From a virus: 29,408 bases of DNA. Made by a program: the position numbers and the translations under genes. Shown here piece by piece: positions 1 to 6,082 of this stretch. The notes below the pieces were generated by a model. That model did not search any database. It was not told the origin of the DNA and saw only the letters and a list, made by a program, of their open reading frames with translations. Position 1 is the stretch's first letter; the number at the start of each line of letters is the position of its first letter. The DNA lies in the IMG/VR virus record IMGVR_UViG_3300034198_008969, positions 1 to 29,408 of that record; one strand, written 5' to 3'.

Positions 1-627
1 GGTTCAACAACATTACCTGGTAATCCAAATATTGTTAGATTTACCACAGATGGAACAGCAAGTAACAGAGATTACTTGGCTGACTTAACAGGTACAACTT
101 TTATTACAAATGATGGAGCAACAGTATTCCAAGTGATTACAAAACCAGCAACAGCAACAATGACAGCATCGTTTAAGATGTATTCAGGTGGAACAAACGG
201 AATATTTACAGGAGCATTCCCTAAGTTCCAACTTAATGCTCAACTAACACAAAATGTTATAACCACACAAATTAATAATGCCACTGGTACAACAAGTAGT
301 ATGGCTACAAGTAATATTAGTGGTTATTCAAAAAATAGCAATTACTTAACGACTTATGTAGTTCCAGCAACAAATGGAGCGTTTATGAAACAATATGTTA
401 ATTCGTTCTATTCGGCATCAACAACTCCTTATGTATTAACCACAGGATTGACAGCAAATAAAGTTATGTTGAATGTGGCAGGTGTAAGTACTCTTGGAGC
501 TATTACAGCAGCTGCATCATCTAATGAGGTTGCTGAAATCATTTACTATAACAGAGAATTAACTCAAAGTGAGATTTATATCGTTCAACACTATTTGGAA
601 AACAAATGGTCATACGATACTTGGTAA
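1..627 (+). CDS. Tail-fibre-like protein, C-terminal part (5' end outside window)
   Basis: The frame is open from base 1 to the TAA at 625-627, so this is the last 208 residues of a longer protein; no start is visible and an internal TTG at 76 is not a convincing start. The sequence is rich in Thr, Ser, Asn and Gly with alternating hydrophobic residues, as in beta-sandwich lectin-like (LamG/concanavalin-type) fibre domains. Its last 35 residues (EVAEIIYYNRELTQSE, then a YLxxKWxYxxW ending) closely match the end of the fibre protein encoded at 17160-20114, which shares AEIxxYxxxLxQxE and KWxYxxW. It probably forms a host-binding or trimerising fibre tip. The end of the transcript is followed by a stem-loop at 678-731. 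Family assignment is by pattern only. Confidence 0.7.
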   Translation, partial: GSTTLPGNPNIVRFTTDGTASNRDYLADLTGTTFITNDGATVFQVITKPATATMTASFKMYSGGTNGIFTGAFPKFQLNAQLTQNVITTQINNATGTTSSMATSNISGYSKNSNYLTTYVVPATNGAFMKQYVNSFYSASTTPYVLTTGLTANKVMLNVAGVSTLGAITAAASSNEVAEIIYYNRELTQSEIYIVQHYLENKWSYDTW

Positions 628-677
628 AAAAATATATTTATTATTTAGTAAATTACCAAACTTCATATATTTATTAT

Positions 678-731
678 CAGGTGAGGGTTGTGTTTATCTC
701 TAAAATGACTCCCATTTTTCCCCCTCACCTG
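678..731 (+). other. Stem-loop with perfect 10-bp stem
   Basis: CAGGTGAGGG at 678-687 pairs perfectly with CCCTCACCTG at 722-731, enclosing a 34-nt loop. There is no U-run directly after the stem, so it is not a classical intrinsic terminator; it could stabilise the 3' end of the upstream fibre transcript. Alternatively it is the 5' end of a transcript, because a TATATTTATTA motif at 666-676 would place a start at about 678. Confidence 0.6.
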
Positions 732-778
732 AATATCTTATTATATTTATTCGCAGAATCTTTTTTTTTTTGTAAAGA

Positions 779-802
779 AACCTGACTTTGTCGGGTTTTT
801 TT
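779..802 (+). terminator. Rho-independent terminator
   Basis: AACCTGAC (779-786) pairs with GTCGGGTT (790-797), with one T-G wobble and a TTT loop, followed by a run of seven T (796-802). This is a clear intrinsic terminator. It ends anything transcribed through 628-778 and insulates the sigma70-like promoter that starts at 813. Confidence 0.85.
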
Positions 803-812
803 ACGCTCATGC

Positions 813-840
813 TTGACTTTTATAATATACCACCTATATT
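813..840 (+). promoter_or_regulatory. Sigma70-like promoter
   Basis: TTGACT (813-818), a 16-nt spacer and TATATT (835-840) form a good -35/-10 pair directly after the terminator at 779-802 and upstream of the gene at 864. The predicted start is near 847, leaving a short leader. The element is very similar to the candidates at 1726-1754 and 2878-2905. The -10 continues as TATATTTA, which also fits the Bacteroidota -7 consensus TAnnTTTG except for the final base. Confidence 0.6.
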
Positions 841-863
841 TATATTATAAAAAAGATAAAACT

Positions 864-1016
864 ATGGGACAAATTAAAAGATTATTAGACGAGTTATTAG
901 ATGAACAGTATTACACATTCTGTGATGATACAGATTTAGATTACCAAACAATTAAAGAAAGACAATTGGAGGCTGAGTATTCAGCTTACGAAGAAATGTT
1001 ATCAGATACTAAATAA
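864..1016 (+). CDS. Small hypothetical protein (50 aa)
   Basis: I do not recognise this protein. It is acidic and mostly helical in pattern, with a Leu/Asp/Glu-rich start (IKRLLDELLDEQ) and many Tyr and Glu residues towards the end. I chose the ATG at 864 over an in-frame ATG at 813, because the region 813-840 looks like a promoter and the extra 17 residues would be an odd Tyr-rich stretch. It is the first gene after a strong terminator and promoter and is followed 18 nt later by another small gene, so the two probably form an early operon. Small acidic proteins in this position of phage genomes are often host-takeover factors, but nothing in the sequence proves that. Confidence 0.65.
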   Translation: MGQIKRLLDELLDEQYYTFCDDTDLDYQTIKERQLEAEYSAYEEMLSDTK

Positions 1017-1034
1017 TTTATAAAAAACAAAAAG

Positions 1035-1253
1035 ATGAGAACTAAAGAAGAAACAATCATTTATCAAAATCAATCACACCTTGTTCAAAAACACTTTCAA
1101 GATTGTGGGTTTTGTCCAACATTATTAGAAATAGCATTAGCTACAGATGTCATGGTAGATTTTGCTACCAAAGGTCCAACCAAAGAAGTATTGATTAGAT
1201 TTGAAAAGATGCAGGCGCATATTGATACTGCCAAATCAAAATTAAAAAAATAA
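1035..1253 (+). CDS. Small hypothetical protein (72 aa)
   Basis: Unrecognised soluble protein starting at ATG 1035 with MRTKEETIIYQNQSHLVQ and ending in a Lys-rich tail. Two cysteines (DCGFC) sit near residue 25, too few for a complete zinc site in a monomer. The second half looks helical. It follows the gene at 864 by 18 nt, probably on the same transcript, and a terminator (1277-1308) lies just behind it, so the two genes form a short unit. No transmembrane segment or signal peptide is apparent. Confidence 0.65.
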   Translation: MRTKEETIIYQNQSHLVQKHFQDCGFCPTLLEIALATDVMVDFATKGPTKEVLIRFEKMQAHIDTAKSKLKK

Positions 1254-1276
1254 TCTTTAATAAATAAATAGTTTAG

Positions 1277-1308
1277 AAACCCCTTATCTTTTAGATTTGG
1301 GGTTTTTT
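1277..1308 (+). terminator. Intrinsic terminator after the first small operon
   Basis: AAACCCC (1277-1283) pairs with GGGGTTT (1299-1305); inside it ATCT (1286-1289) pairs with AGAT (1293-1296) around a TTT loop, separated by a TT/TT internal loop. Six T follow (1303-1308). It ends the + strand operon 864-1253 and sits directly beside the stop of the - strand gene at 1310. On the - strand the hairpin lacks a good U-run. Confidence 0.8.
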
Positions 1309-1309
1309 G

Positions 1310-1705
1310 TTAGTCATCCAATAACTTACCTCTGTACTTATATTCTTCATTGTATGTTCCATCAGAATAGAATGCTGGCATCTCACTCTTTCTTTTCTTT
1401 TGATAAGTCATTGGAACTTTGGTATTTTGATTGTGGCGGTCTAAAAATTGTTGATGAAGGTCTTTGGTCATATCGTATCCGATAACCTCTAACAATCCAT
1501 AGGCGGTGTCATAATCTCTCTTTAATCTATCCTTCACAGTTTGTTCTGTAACCTTCTTCAACATTCTATCTACTGGTATTTTAATTCTTGCATTCACACA
1601 AGTTCTACATCTTCTATTGAGACCATCAGGATTATCTCTTGTAGTCCAATATTCTTTCAAAGGTTGTTCAATTAAACAAGCTGCACATATTTTTGTTTTT
1701 TCCAT
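1310..1705 (-). CDS. Zinc-ribbon protein, possibly HNH-nuclease-related (131 aa)
   Basis: This is the only gene I support on the - strand. The N-terminus carries two CxxC pairs, C7-x2-C10 and C33-x2-C36, with the spacing pattern of the short zinc-ribbon (CxxC, ~20 residues with KEYW and DGL, CRTC) found at the N-terminus of many phage HNH endonucleases and small DNA-binding proteins. No HNH core follows; the rest is basic and helical. A cryptic recombination or regulatory role is possible. I chose ATG 1705 because TATATT lies exactly 7 nt upstream, as at several other genes here; a start at 1732 would add nine hydrophobic residues. It is divergent from the gene at 1874. Its opposite orientation suggests a morons-like insertion or a regulator. 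Confidence 0.7.
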   Translation of the reverse strand: MEKTKICAACLIEQPLKEYWTTRDNPDGLNRRCRTCVNARIKIPVDRMLKKVTEQTVKDRLKRDYDTAYGLLEVIGYDMTKDLHQQFLDRHNQNTKVPMTYQKKRKSEMPAFYSDGTYNEEYKYRGKLLDD

Positions 1706-1710
1706 AAAAA

Positions 1711-1718
1711 TAAATATA
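1711..1718 (-). promoter_or_regulatory. TATATTTA element 7 nt before a start codon (- strand)
   Basis: Read on the - strand this is TATATTTA followed by TTTTT and the ATG at 1705. The spacing TATATT-N7-ATG equals that before the genes at 7249 and 28161. If it works as a -10/-7 element, transcription would begin at or next to the ATG and the mRNA would be leaderless. No convincing -35 sequence is visible at 16-18 nt upstream. Confidence 0.4.
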
Positions 1719-1725
1719 AGAGGAC

Positions 1726-1754
1726 TTGACAATAAATGAAATAGTCCCTATATT
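1726..1754 (+). promoter_or_regulatory. Sigma70-like promoter
   Basis: TTGACA (1726-1731), a 17-nt spacer and TATATT (1749-1754) give a near-ideal sigma70 promoter reading toward the gene at 1874. The predicted start is near 1761, leaving a leader of about 110 nt that contains further dyads. The -10 lies inside one arm of a 10-bp inverted repeat (1746-1755 with 1844-1853). Confidence 0.6.
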
Positions 1755-1858
1755 TATTTTGTAAGTCCCTCATCACAATATAGGACATAAAGAAATTATT
1801 GGAAACCTTATAAAGTAAATTGTGAAGTGATGAGCACAAATTGAAATATAGGGTTTCC
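1746..1858. repeat. Interleaved inverted repeats in the divergent intergenic region
   Basis: Three perfect dyads lie in this stretch: CCCTATATTT (1746-1755) with AAATATAGGG (1844-1853); CTCATCAC (1769-1776) with GTGATGAG (1827-1834); GGAAACC (1801-1807) with GGTTTCC (1852-1858). The second and third are interleaved, so as RNA they would form a pseudoknot or exclude one another. The third is followed by GTTTTT just before the ATG at 1874, terminator-like but with a long loop. The outer dyad places two TATATT boxes facing each other. Confidence 0.55.
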
Positions 1859-1873
1859 GTTTTTATAAACAAA

Positions 1874-2359
1874 ATGGAAAAGCAAAGAATGCTATTATTA
1901 CCAAAATCATTTATTGAATCTTATACACAAGATTTAGATAATGAGGACAGATTAGAAATAATGTCTGTAATCTTTAATTGGTTCTTAGGTGTTAAATCTA
2001 AACCAATTCAAAATAAAACTGTAAAGGTTTTATTCAATAATCTATTACCAATCCTTGAAGGTCATAAATCAAGTTACGCTAATGGAGCTAAAGGTGGAGC
2101 ACCTAAAGGAAATTCTAATGCCAAAAAAACAACTAAAAAAACAACTGAAACAACCCCCCTTGTTTTAGAAAACAACCCACAAACAACCCCCCTTGTTTTA
2201 CAAAACAAGCTTAAGGAGAAAGAGAAAGAGAAAGAGAAGGATAAAGAGAAAGAAAAGGATAAAGATAGAGATAAAGAAAGTTTGTTTAGTTTAGATATGT
2301 TTTCAAAAGAAGCTCAAGAAGCTGCTGATTTAGAATTATTTAGATTATTCAACAAATAA
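1874..2359 (+). CDS. DUF6291-like phage protein, possible replication factor (161 aa)
   Basis: Residues 1 to about 75 contain a helical segment with the pattern EDRLEIMSVIFNWFLGV, then LFNNLLPILEG and a short Gly-rich NGAKGGAPKGN stretch. This arrangement is typical of DUF6291-type domains in phage replication-module proteins, where a small N-terminal helical domain is followed by a low-complexity linker and a C-terminal tail. The linker carries a duplicated TTPLVL motif and a run of alternating Lys/Glu/Asp (about residues 117-137). The DNA under that run is a purine repeat (gagaaa units, about 2216-2276). I chose ATG 1874; an upstream TTG at 1841 would start inside the palindromic leader. 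The exact function is unknown. Confidence 0.65.
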   Translation: MEKQRMLLLPKSFIESYTQDLDNEDRLEIMSVIFNWFLGVKSKPIQNKTVKVLFNNLLPILEGHKSSYANGAKGGAPKGNSNAKKTTKKTTETTPLVLENNPQTTPLVLQNKLKEKEKEKEKDKEKEKDKDRDKESLFSLDMFSKEAQEAADLELFRLFNK

Positions 2360-2374
2360 ATTATAATTTATAAT

Positions 2375-2578
2375 ATGAAAGACCTTAAAAATATACCAGA
2401 AAGATTCCATATTTTATTCACAGATATAACTTGGAATAAAGGTAATGATAGTGAATTAAATTCTCTTCAACGAACTGATATGAATAGTTTGTACCTTGAA
2501 TATAATTCTTGGTCTATAAAAGAATCCTTAAAGAAGCCAGTTCAAGAATCAGCACCTATTGGTTTTATTAGGGATTAG
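2375..2578 (+). CDS. Small hypothetical protein (67 aa)
   Basis: Unrecognised. The ATG at 2375 follows the preceding stop by 15 nt, so it is probably co-transcribed with the DUF6291-like gene. The protein has mixed charge, with aromatic residues around ITWNKG and YLEYNSW, and shows no membrane segment. The lack of larger overlapping frames and the tight packing on both sides (23 nt to the next start) support it being real. Confidence 0.6.
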   Translation: MKDLKNIPERFHILFTDITWNKGNDSELNSLQRTDMNSLYLEYNSWSIKESLKKPVQESAPIGFIRD

Positions 2579-2600
2579 AGACACGAAAAACATTCAAGCT

Positions 2601-2882
2601 ATGGAAGAACTAAGGCGACTACTAAATGAACCAATAAACGACAAGTATGCTATACCAGTCAAAGAGTATTGGTCTCTACCTGAATCAGATAAGAATGATA
2701 TAACAAATGGGGTTGTGGATAATATGTTTATTACTCTTCAACAAGATAAGAAATTATTACACCAGTATATTTTTATGTTAGATTCTCAAATGGAGAACGC
2801 ATTGGAATTAGAATTATTTGAACACGCAGATATAGTTCAACGAATAAAAAATAAATTGATAGAAACTTACGCAACTATTTAA
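2601..2882 (+). CDS. Hypothetical helical protein (93 aa)
   Basis: Unrecognised, predicted to be largely alpha-helical and acidic (MEELRRLLNEPINDKY at the start; LDSQMENALELELFEHAD later). I chose the ATG at 2601 over an upstream in-frame TTG at 2559, because the latter would overlap the preceding gene. It ends just before a promoter-like sequence that drives the next gene, so it likely closes the operon that starts at 1874. No catalytic motif is visible. Confidence 0.6.
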   Translation: MEELRRLLNEPINDKYAIPVKEYWSLPESDKNDITNGVVDNMFITLQQDKKLLHQYIFMLDSQMENALELELFEHADIVQRIKNKLIETYATI

Positions 2883-2905
2883 CTTTTCAACATAGGTGGT
2901 ATATT
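2878..2905 (+). promoter_or_regulatory. Promoter candidate upstream of the winged-helix gene
   Basis: TTTAAC (2878-2883), a 16-nt spacer and TATATT (2900-2905, extended to TATATTTATTA) resemble the promoter at 813-840, with the same spacer length and similar spacer bases. The -35 is weaker than at the other two sites and overlaps the stop of the preceding gene. The predicted start near 2912 leaves about 15 nt before ATG 2927. Confidence 0.45.
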
Positions 2906-2926
2906 TATTAAATAGATAACACACTT

Positions 2927-3184
2927 ATGAAAAATATTTTAGCAAGTCATCAGGACAAAAGAATTTACGACTATATCATCAAGGATATAGAGAATAGCAA
3001 CAAGAACTATTCAACTCTAACAAACAACACCATAGCCCACGCGCTGAACTTATCGGCATTCTCAGTGAGAGATAAAGTAATTAGATTAGCCAAGAGAGGT
3101 TATCTTACAACATTAGTTTATCATTGGGATGATAATAATGTATGGTTCGCAAGAAAAATCTTAAAAGGGAATAGAGTTGAATAA
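2927..3184 (+). CDS. Winged-helix DNA-binding protein (85 aa)
   Basis: The protein is about the size of a single winged helix-turn-helix domain. Residues 31-58 (LTNNTIAHALNLSAFSVRDK onwards) read as a helix-turn-helix in which a small-residue helix (TIAHALNLS) is followed by a recognition helix (FSVRDKVIRLAKRG). Residues 60-78 (YLTTLVYHWDDNNVWFARK) form a beta-hairpin wing. Such proteins act as phage transcription regulators or in replication initiation. It has its own promoter candidate and is followed 19 nt later by the sigma-like gene, so the two may form a regulatory pair controlling later transcription. Confidence 0.65.
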   Translation: MKNILASHQDKRIYDYIIKDIENSNKNYSTLTNNTIAHALNLSAFSVRDKVIRLAKRGYLTTLVYHWDDNNVWFARKILKGNRVE

Positions 3185-3203
3185 ATGTTAAATCACCAAA
3201 ACA

Positions 3204-3713
3204 TTGTTAGACATTTGGATTACCGAAAACTTCAAGGAGTTAAAACAAATCTGTAAGAAGGTTGCAAGGAATAAATATAATGAGGATTTATTTCAAGTTT
3301 GTTTAGAACAATTCTTAAAAAATAAAACAATACATACAATCCCCGAGAAGAGTTTATTATACTTCTTTGTAGGGGTTGTAAGGAATAATGTTAATTCAAC
3401 GACCAGTCCATATTATTATCAATATGGTAAAACTAAGTTTAGTGACTGGAATGATAACGAAATACCTGATGAGGAATACCAAGAATCACCAGTAGATTTT
3501 GAATGGGTTGAACAACAGATAAGAAAGGATAAACTAACACAGAATTGGTATTACAGTCGTCTCTTTGAATTATACATACTTGAGGACTGTAATCTAACCA
3601 AACTATCCAAACGAACACACATACCCCTAAACTCTGTCTCAAGAGATATTAAGATATACAGAGAGAGATTAAAAGAATTAAGACAAAAATTAATAGAAAA
3701 TGGGAACTATTAA
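3204..3713 (+). CDS. Sigma-factor-like protein (169 aa)
   Basis: The N-terminal half (residues 1-70) has the helical pattern of sigma region 2: FKELKQICKKVARN, an acidic DLFQVCLEQFLKN helix, then LLYFFVGVVRNN. The C-terminal part (about 129-156) is a helix-turn-helix like region 4 (CNLTKLSKRTHIPLNSVSRD), followed by a basic helix (IYRERLKELRQKL). This two-region layout and length fit the small sigma-70-like proteins seen in many Bacteroidota phages. It probably directs host RNA polymerase to phage promoters. The start is TTG at 3204; the frame has a stop at 3189 and no ATG, and a nearby ATG at 3185 is in another frame that stops quickly. It overlaps the HNH gene by 14 nt. Confidence 0.65.
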   Translation: MLDIWITENFKELKQICKKVARNKYNEDLFQVCLEQFLKNKTIHTIPEKSLLYFFVGVVRNNVNSTTSPYYYQYGKTKFSDWNDNEIPDEEYQESPVDFEWVEQQIRKDKLTQNWYYSRLFELYILEDCNLTKLSKRTHIPLNSVSRDIKIYRERLKELRQKLIENGNY

Positions 3714-4128
3714 CATAGAAGGTAAAGATAGAAAGATAACCACTCGTAAAGATGGTTATCAAGTAATTACTTTACAAGGTAAAACCAAATACTTACATAG
3801 ACATTTGGCTGAACAACATCTTCCAAATCCAAACAATTTGTCCTGTGTAAATCACATTGATGGTAATCCTTCAAATAATTCAATTGATAACTTGGAATGG
3901 GTTTCATATTTGGGTAATGCTATTCACGCAAGACAAACAGGATTGTGGGGCAAGAATATTTTAAGTAAAAGAAAATTTACAATTGAACAAGCTGAAGAAA
4001 TTAGAAATAAATATATTCCAAGAAAATACTCAATCTATAAATTAGCAAAAGAATATAATGTTGATTCAGCAACAATTTGGGCAATCGTGAATAATAAATC
4101 ATATACAAAAGAATACTTAAACAAATAA
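3700..4128 (+). CDS. Free-standing HNH homing endonuclease (142 aa)
   Basis: The N-terminal part (res 17-67) has the HNH_3/NUMOD-type layout: a beta-strand entry (DGYQVITLQ), the motif LHRHLAEQHL, and the core VNHIDGNPSNNSIDNLEW at 50-67 with H52, D54, N60 and N64. Residues about 95-133 form a helix-turn-helix (AEEIRNKYIPRKYSIYKLAK, then SATIWAIVNN), as in the DNA-binding tail of homing endonucleases. It would make a site-specific nick or double-strand break and spread by gene conversion. It starts at ATG 3700 inside the last codons of the sigma-like gene, as is common for free-standing homing genes that insert between phage genes. It may be linked to the ORF-less group I intron at 25817. Confidence 0.88.
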   Translation: MGTINIEGKDRKITTRKDGYQVITLQGKTKYLHRHLAEQHLPNPNNLSCVNHIDGNPSNNSIDNLEWVSYLGNAIHARQTGLWGKNILSKRKFTIEQAEEIRNKYIPRKYSIYKLAKEYNVDSATIWAIVNNKSYTKEYLNK

Positions 4129-4132
4129 TACT

Positions 4133-4450
4133 TTGGGCTGCTCGTGCAAACAAAACAATCAAACTCAACAGAAACAACAACCTGTAATGGTTCAAGAGAA
4201 TAATGTAATTAACATTATAGATGTACCTGAACCAACATACTCAAGAGAAAATATAATCCGTATCAAGGATTATTTATCAGCAATGAATAAAACTCACGAT
4301 GAGAAACAATTTGTTAGTGATTTATTACTAAATGTATTTGGTGATATCATACCAGATTATTGTGACCAATCTTGTTTTAGTCATATTAGAGCACGAGTAA
4401 ATTATATGGAATCCAAAGTGTCTGACTATGAGAACTTTATAAAGAAATAA
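4133..4450 (+). CDS. Hypothetical protein with N-terminal Cys motif (105 aa)
   Basis: Unrecognised. The protein begins GCSCKQNNQTQQKQQP, a short CxC motif and Gln-rich segment of a type often seen at the start of small phage proteins, followed by a helical domain with a second pair of cysteines (DYCDQSC). The start is TTG at 4133, four bases after the preceding stop; the first in-frame ATG is at 4187 and would remove the Cys motif. It precedes the terminase small subunit by 8 nt and probably belongs to the packaging operon. Confidence 0.55.
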   Translation: MGCSCKQNNQTQQKQQPVMVQENNVINIIDVPEPTYSRENIIRIKDYLSAMNKTHDEKQFVSDLLLNVFGDIIPDYCDQSCFSHIRARVNYMESKVSDYENFIKK

Positions 4451-4458
4451 ATAAAATT

Positions 4459-4824
4459 ATGGCAAAGAAATATTATACCCCAAAAGGTTTTAATCCAAAA
4501 GTATTACAGAACCTCAAACCAGCAGTTAAAGGGGAGGTTAGAAATAAGAATGGAAGACCAAAGAAACTACCCAAGTTAGACGAACTACTTGCAGAAGTGT
4601 TAGGTAATATGACAGAGGAAGGTAAGACAGAAGCACAGAAGGTATTGGAAGCATTACTGAGGAAAGCAAATCAAGGGGATGTGAAAGCAGCCTCACTATT
4701 ATTAGATAGAGGATATGGTAAGGTAAAAGAACATATTGATATCACAACAAATGAGGAGTCATTGAACGATAATAAAATTCAAATAGAGATAATCACACAA
4801 AAGAAAGATGAGTCAGAGAAGTGA
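4459..4824 (+). CDS. terS: Terminase small subunit candidate (121 aa)
   Basis: The protein has a basic N-terminus with an NGRPKKLPKLDELL motif (from about residue 30), then helices EAQKVLEALLRKANQGDVKA and a conserved-looking ASLLLDRGYGKVKEHIDI segment (about 78-96). This resembles DUF5681-type and small-terminase-like proteins, where a GRP motif precedes a helical region ending in LLDRxxGKxxE. In the packaging motor, the small subunit recognises the DNA and stimulates the large subunit. Position supports this: it is the first gene of the block that leads to the large subunit at 6072. It overlaps the next gene by 17 nt. The role is inferred from pattern and context. Confidence 0.65.
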   Translation: MAKKYYTPKGFNPKVLQNLKPAVKGEVRNKNGRPKKLPKLDELLAEVLGNMTEEGKTEAQKVLEALLRKANQGDVKAASLLLDRGYGKVKEHIDITTNEESLNDNKIQIEIITQKKDESEK

Positions 4825-5248
4825 AACAAAGTACCAAGAGTTTAGAATGAACGAATACCCCAAGATTCAATTCAATGGGGGAACAATGGATAAAACAACT
4901 TATAGAGGTTGTTTCCTTGAGGTTAGAGGTCAGTTCAAATCAAAAACACCCAATCACCTTAAGACAATGAGAACTGTTATCCACGAGTTAAAACTATCCA
5001 TTGAAAAGAATATGGATAAGGACTTATTCAAAGATAGATTTATAACGCACGAAGATATATCTGTATCATACAAAGATACTGGTAGTTCATTTACCAAATT
5101 AGAATTTACCCTGTATCCAAAGAGACAAACCGATAAGGTTGAACTACAACATAAACTCAACTCAATATGTGATAAGATATACACAGATATATTTGAAGAT
5201 AATGAACTTATGGAGTTTGAAAAAAGACAAATCAAAAACAGAGCTTAA
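4808..5248 (+). CDS. Hypothetical protein in the packaging block (146 aa)
   Basis: Unrecognised alpha/beta protein. The middle has strands separated by charged helices (RGCFLEVRGQFKS, then LKLSIEKNM), and the C-terminal part is helical (LNSICDKIYTDIFEDNELME). The ATG at 4808 lies inside the end of the small terminase gene, and the stop shares its last base with the next start (5248), so translation is probably coupled. No catalytic or membrane motif is visible. It could be a packaging or neck accessory, which is based only on location. Confidence 0.65.
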   Translation: MSQRSETKYQEFRMNEYPKIQFNGGTMDKTTYRGCFLEVRGQFKSKTPNHLKTMRTVIHELKLSIEKNMDKDLFKDRFITHEDISVSYKDTGSSFTKLEFTLYPKRQTDKVELQHKLNSICDKIYTDIFEDNELMEFEKRQIKNRA

Positions 5249-5928
5249 TGGGGTTTCTAAACTTAAACATACCAACGATTACTTGTTTTATTAGGAATGA
5301 ATTTTTATTTAATCATACAGAGGGGCACGGTGAATACACAGCTTGCGATGTTCATTCGGTGGCATCTATTGAAAAAAGAACCCCATTGTTTGAAGCGTTC
5401 TTAGAGAACGGAGTTAATTGGACAAGAAGACCAATACACGCATTTGTATGGAGGACAGATGCAGAACAACTACCACTAACAGAACATATCTATTGGGATT
5501 GTTTCTCGTCATACATTGATGTAAAAGTTAGGGAACGAATGAGTGGATTGAGAGCAGACCTAATATCAATCACAGGAGTAAAAAGACAGGGAACATATCA
5601 ATTCACTTTGGACTGGTCACATCAAGATAGAAATATGATTGACACCAATTTCTCAGAGACACCTGAACATAAGTGTGGTCACCTATTCAAGATGGATAAT
5701 GGAAACTATTTTATCTACCCCAACAATAGAATTATATGGATGGATAAGGCTTGGACATATAACAGAATAGATAAAAACCCTGGTTATAAAATAGATATGA
5801 ATGTTTATAATGTTGAGAGTGTTGGAGGATACTCAACAGATTATTCATATATGACAGAATTTACAAAAGATACAATACAATATGGGAAAGAAAGCAACAG
5901 AACACAGGAAGAAAGTAGCCAAGCGTAA
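5248..5928 (+). CDS. Conserved phage protein of unknown function (226 aa)
   Basis: The N-terminal sequence pattern IPTITCFIRNEFLFN, followed by EGHGEYTACDVHSV and PIHAFVWRTDAEQLPL, is one I recognise from hypothetical proteins of marine and other tailed phages; no function is known to me. The protein is globular and aromatic-rich, with later elements EHKCGHLFKMDNGNYFIYPN and NRIIWMD. The ATG at 5248 overlaps the preceding stop by one base. The C-terminal 15 residues overlap the next gene (5882) by 47 nt. Position between the terminase genes suggests a late or packaging-associated role, which is inference. Confidence 0.7.
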   Translation: MGFLNLNIPTITCFIRNEFLFNHTEGHGEYTACDVHSVASIEKRTPLFEAFLENGVNWTRRPIHAFVWRTDAEQLPLTEHIYWDCFSSYIDVKVRERMSGLRADLISITGVKRQGTYQFTLDWSHQDRNMIDTNFSETPEHKCGHLFKMDNGNYFIYPNNRIIWMDKAWTYNRIDKNPGYKIDMNVYNVESVGGYSTDYSYMTEFTKDTIQYGKESNRTQEESSQA

Positions 5929-6082
5929 TGAACGATTGGGATTACTTAAAAAAGAAAAGATGAAACAGGCAGAGTTGTTTCGTGATGAACTAATGAAGAT
6001 TATGGGTAATGAAGAAAACTTGGAATCAGAAACAGCCATTAACTCTATGAGAGATGCCATCAAACATTTGAATGGGAATTAA
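5882..6082 (+). CDS. Small basic coiled-coil-like protein (66 aa)
   Basis: The first half is strongly basic and helical (KKATEHRKKVAKRNERL, then LKKEKMKQAE), and the second half is acidic (KIMGNEENLESET), ending in a short helix. This fits a small DNA- or protein-binding factor. The gene overlaps both neighbours: 47 nt at its start with the 5248 gene and 11 nt at its end with the large terminase, so it is probably translated by coupling. A role as an extra small-terminase-like helper is possible but unproven. Confidence 0.6.
   Translation: MGKKATEHRKKVAKRNERLGLLKKEKMKQAELFRDELMKIMGNEENLESETAINSMRDAIKHLNGN

Noticed and set aside
705-785. 26-residue frame in the 628-863 gap
   Set aside because: It lies across the stem-loop and the T11 run, has a hydrophobic low-complexity sequence and no supporting context.
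1297-1485. + strand frame opposite the zinc-ribbon gene
   Set aside because: It starts inside the terminator, overlaps the - strand gene that has a clear CxxC pattern, and shows no family resemblance.
1746-1858. Simple transcription attenuator using the CCCTATATTT/AAATATAGGG stem
   Set aside because: The 5' arm coincides with the -10 box at 1749-1754 and would not be transcribed from that promoter, so this stem cannot act as an antiterminator in that RNA; the remaining dyads are reported instead.
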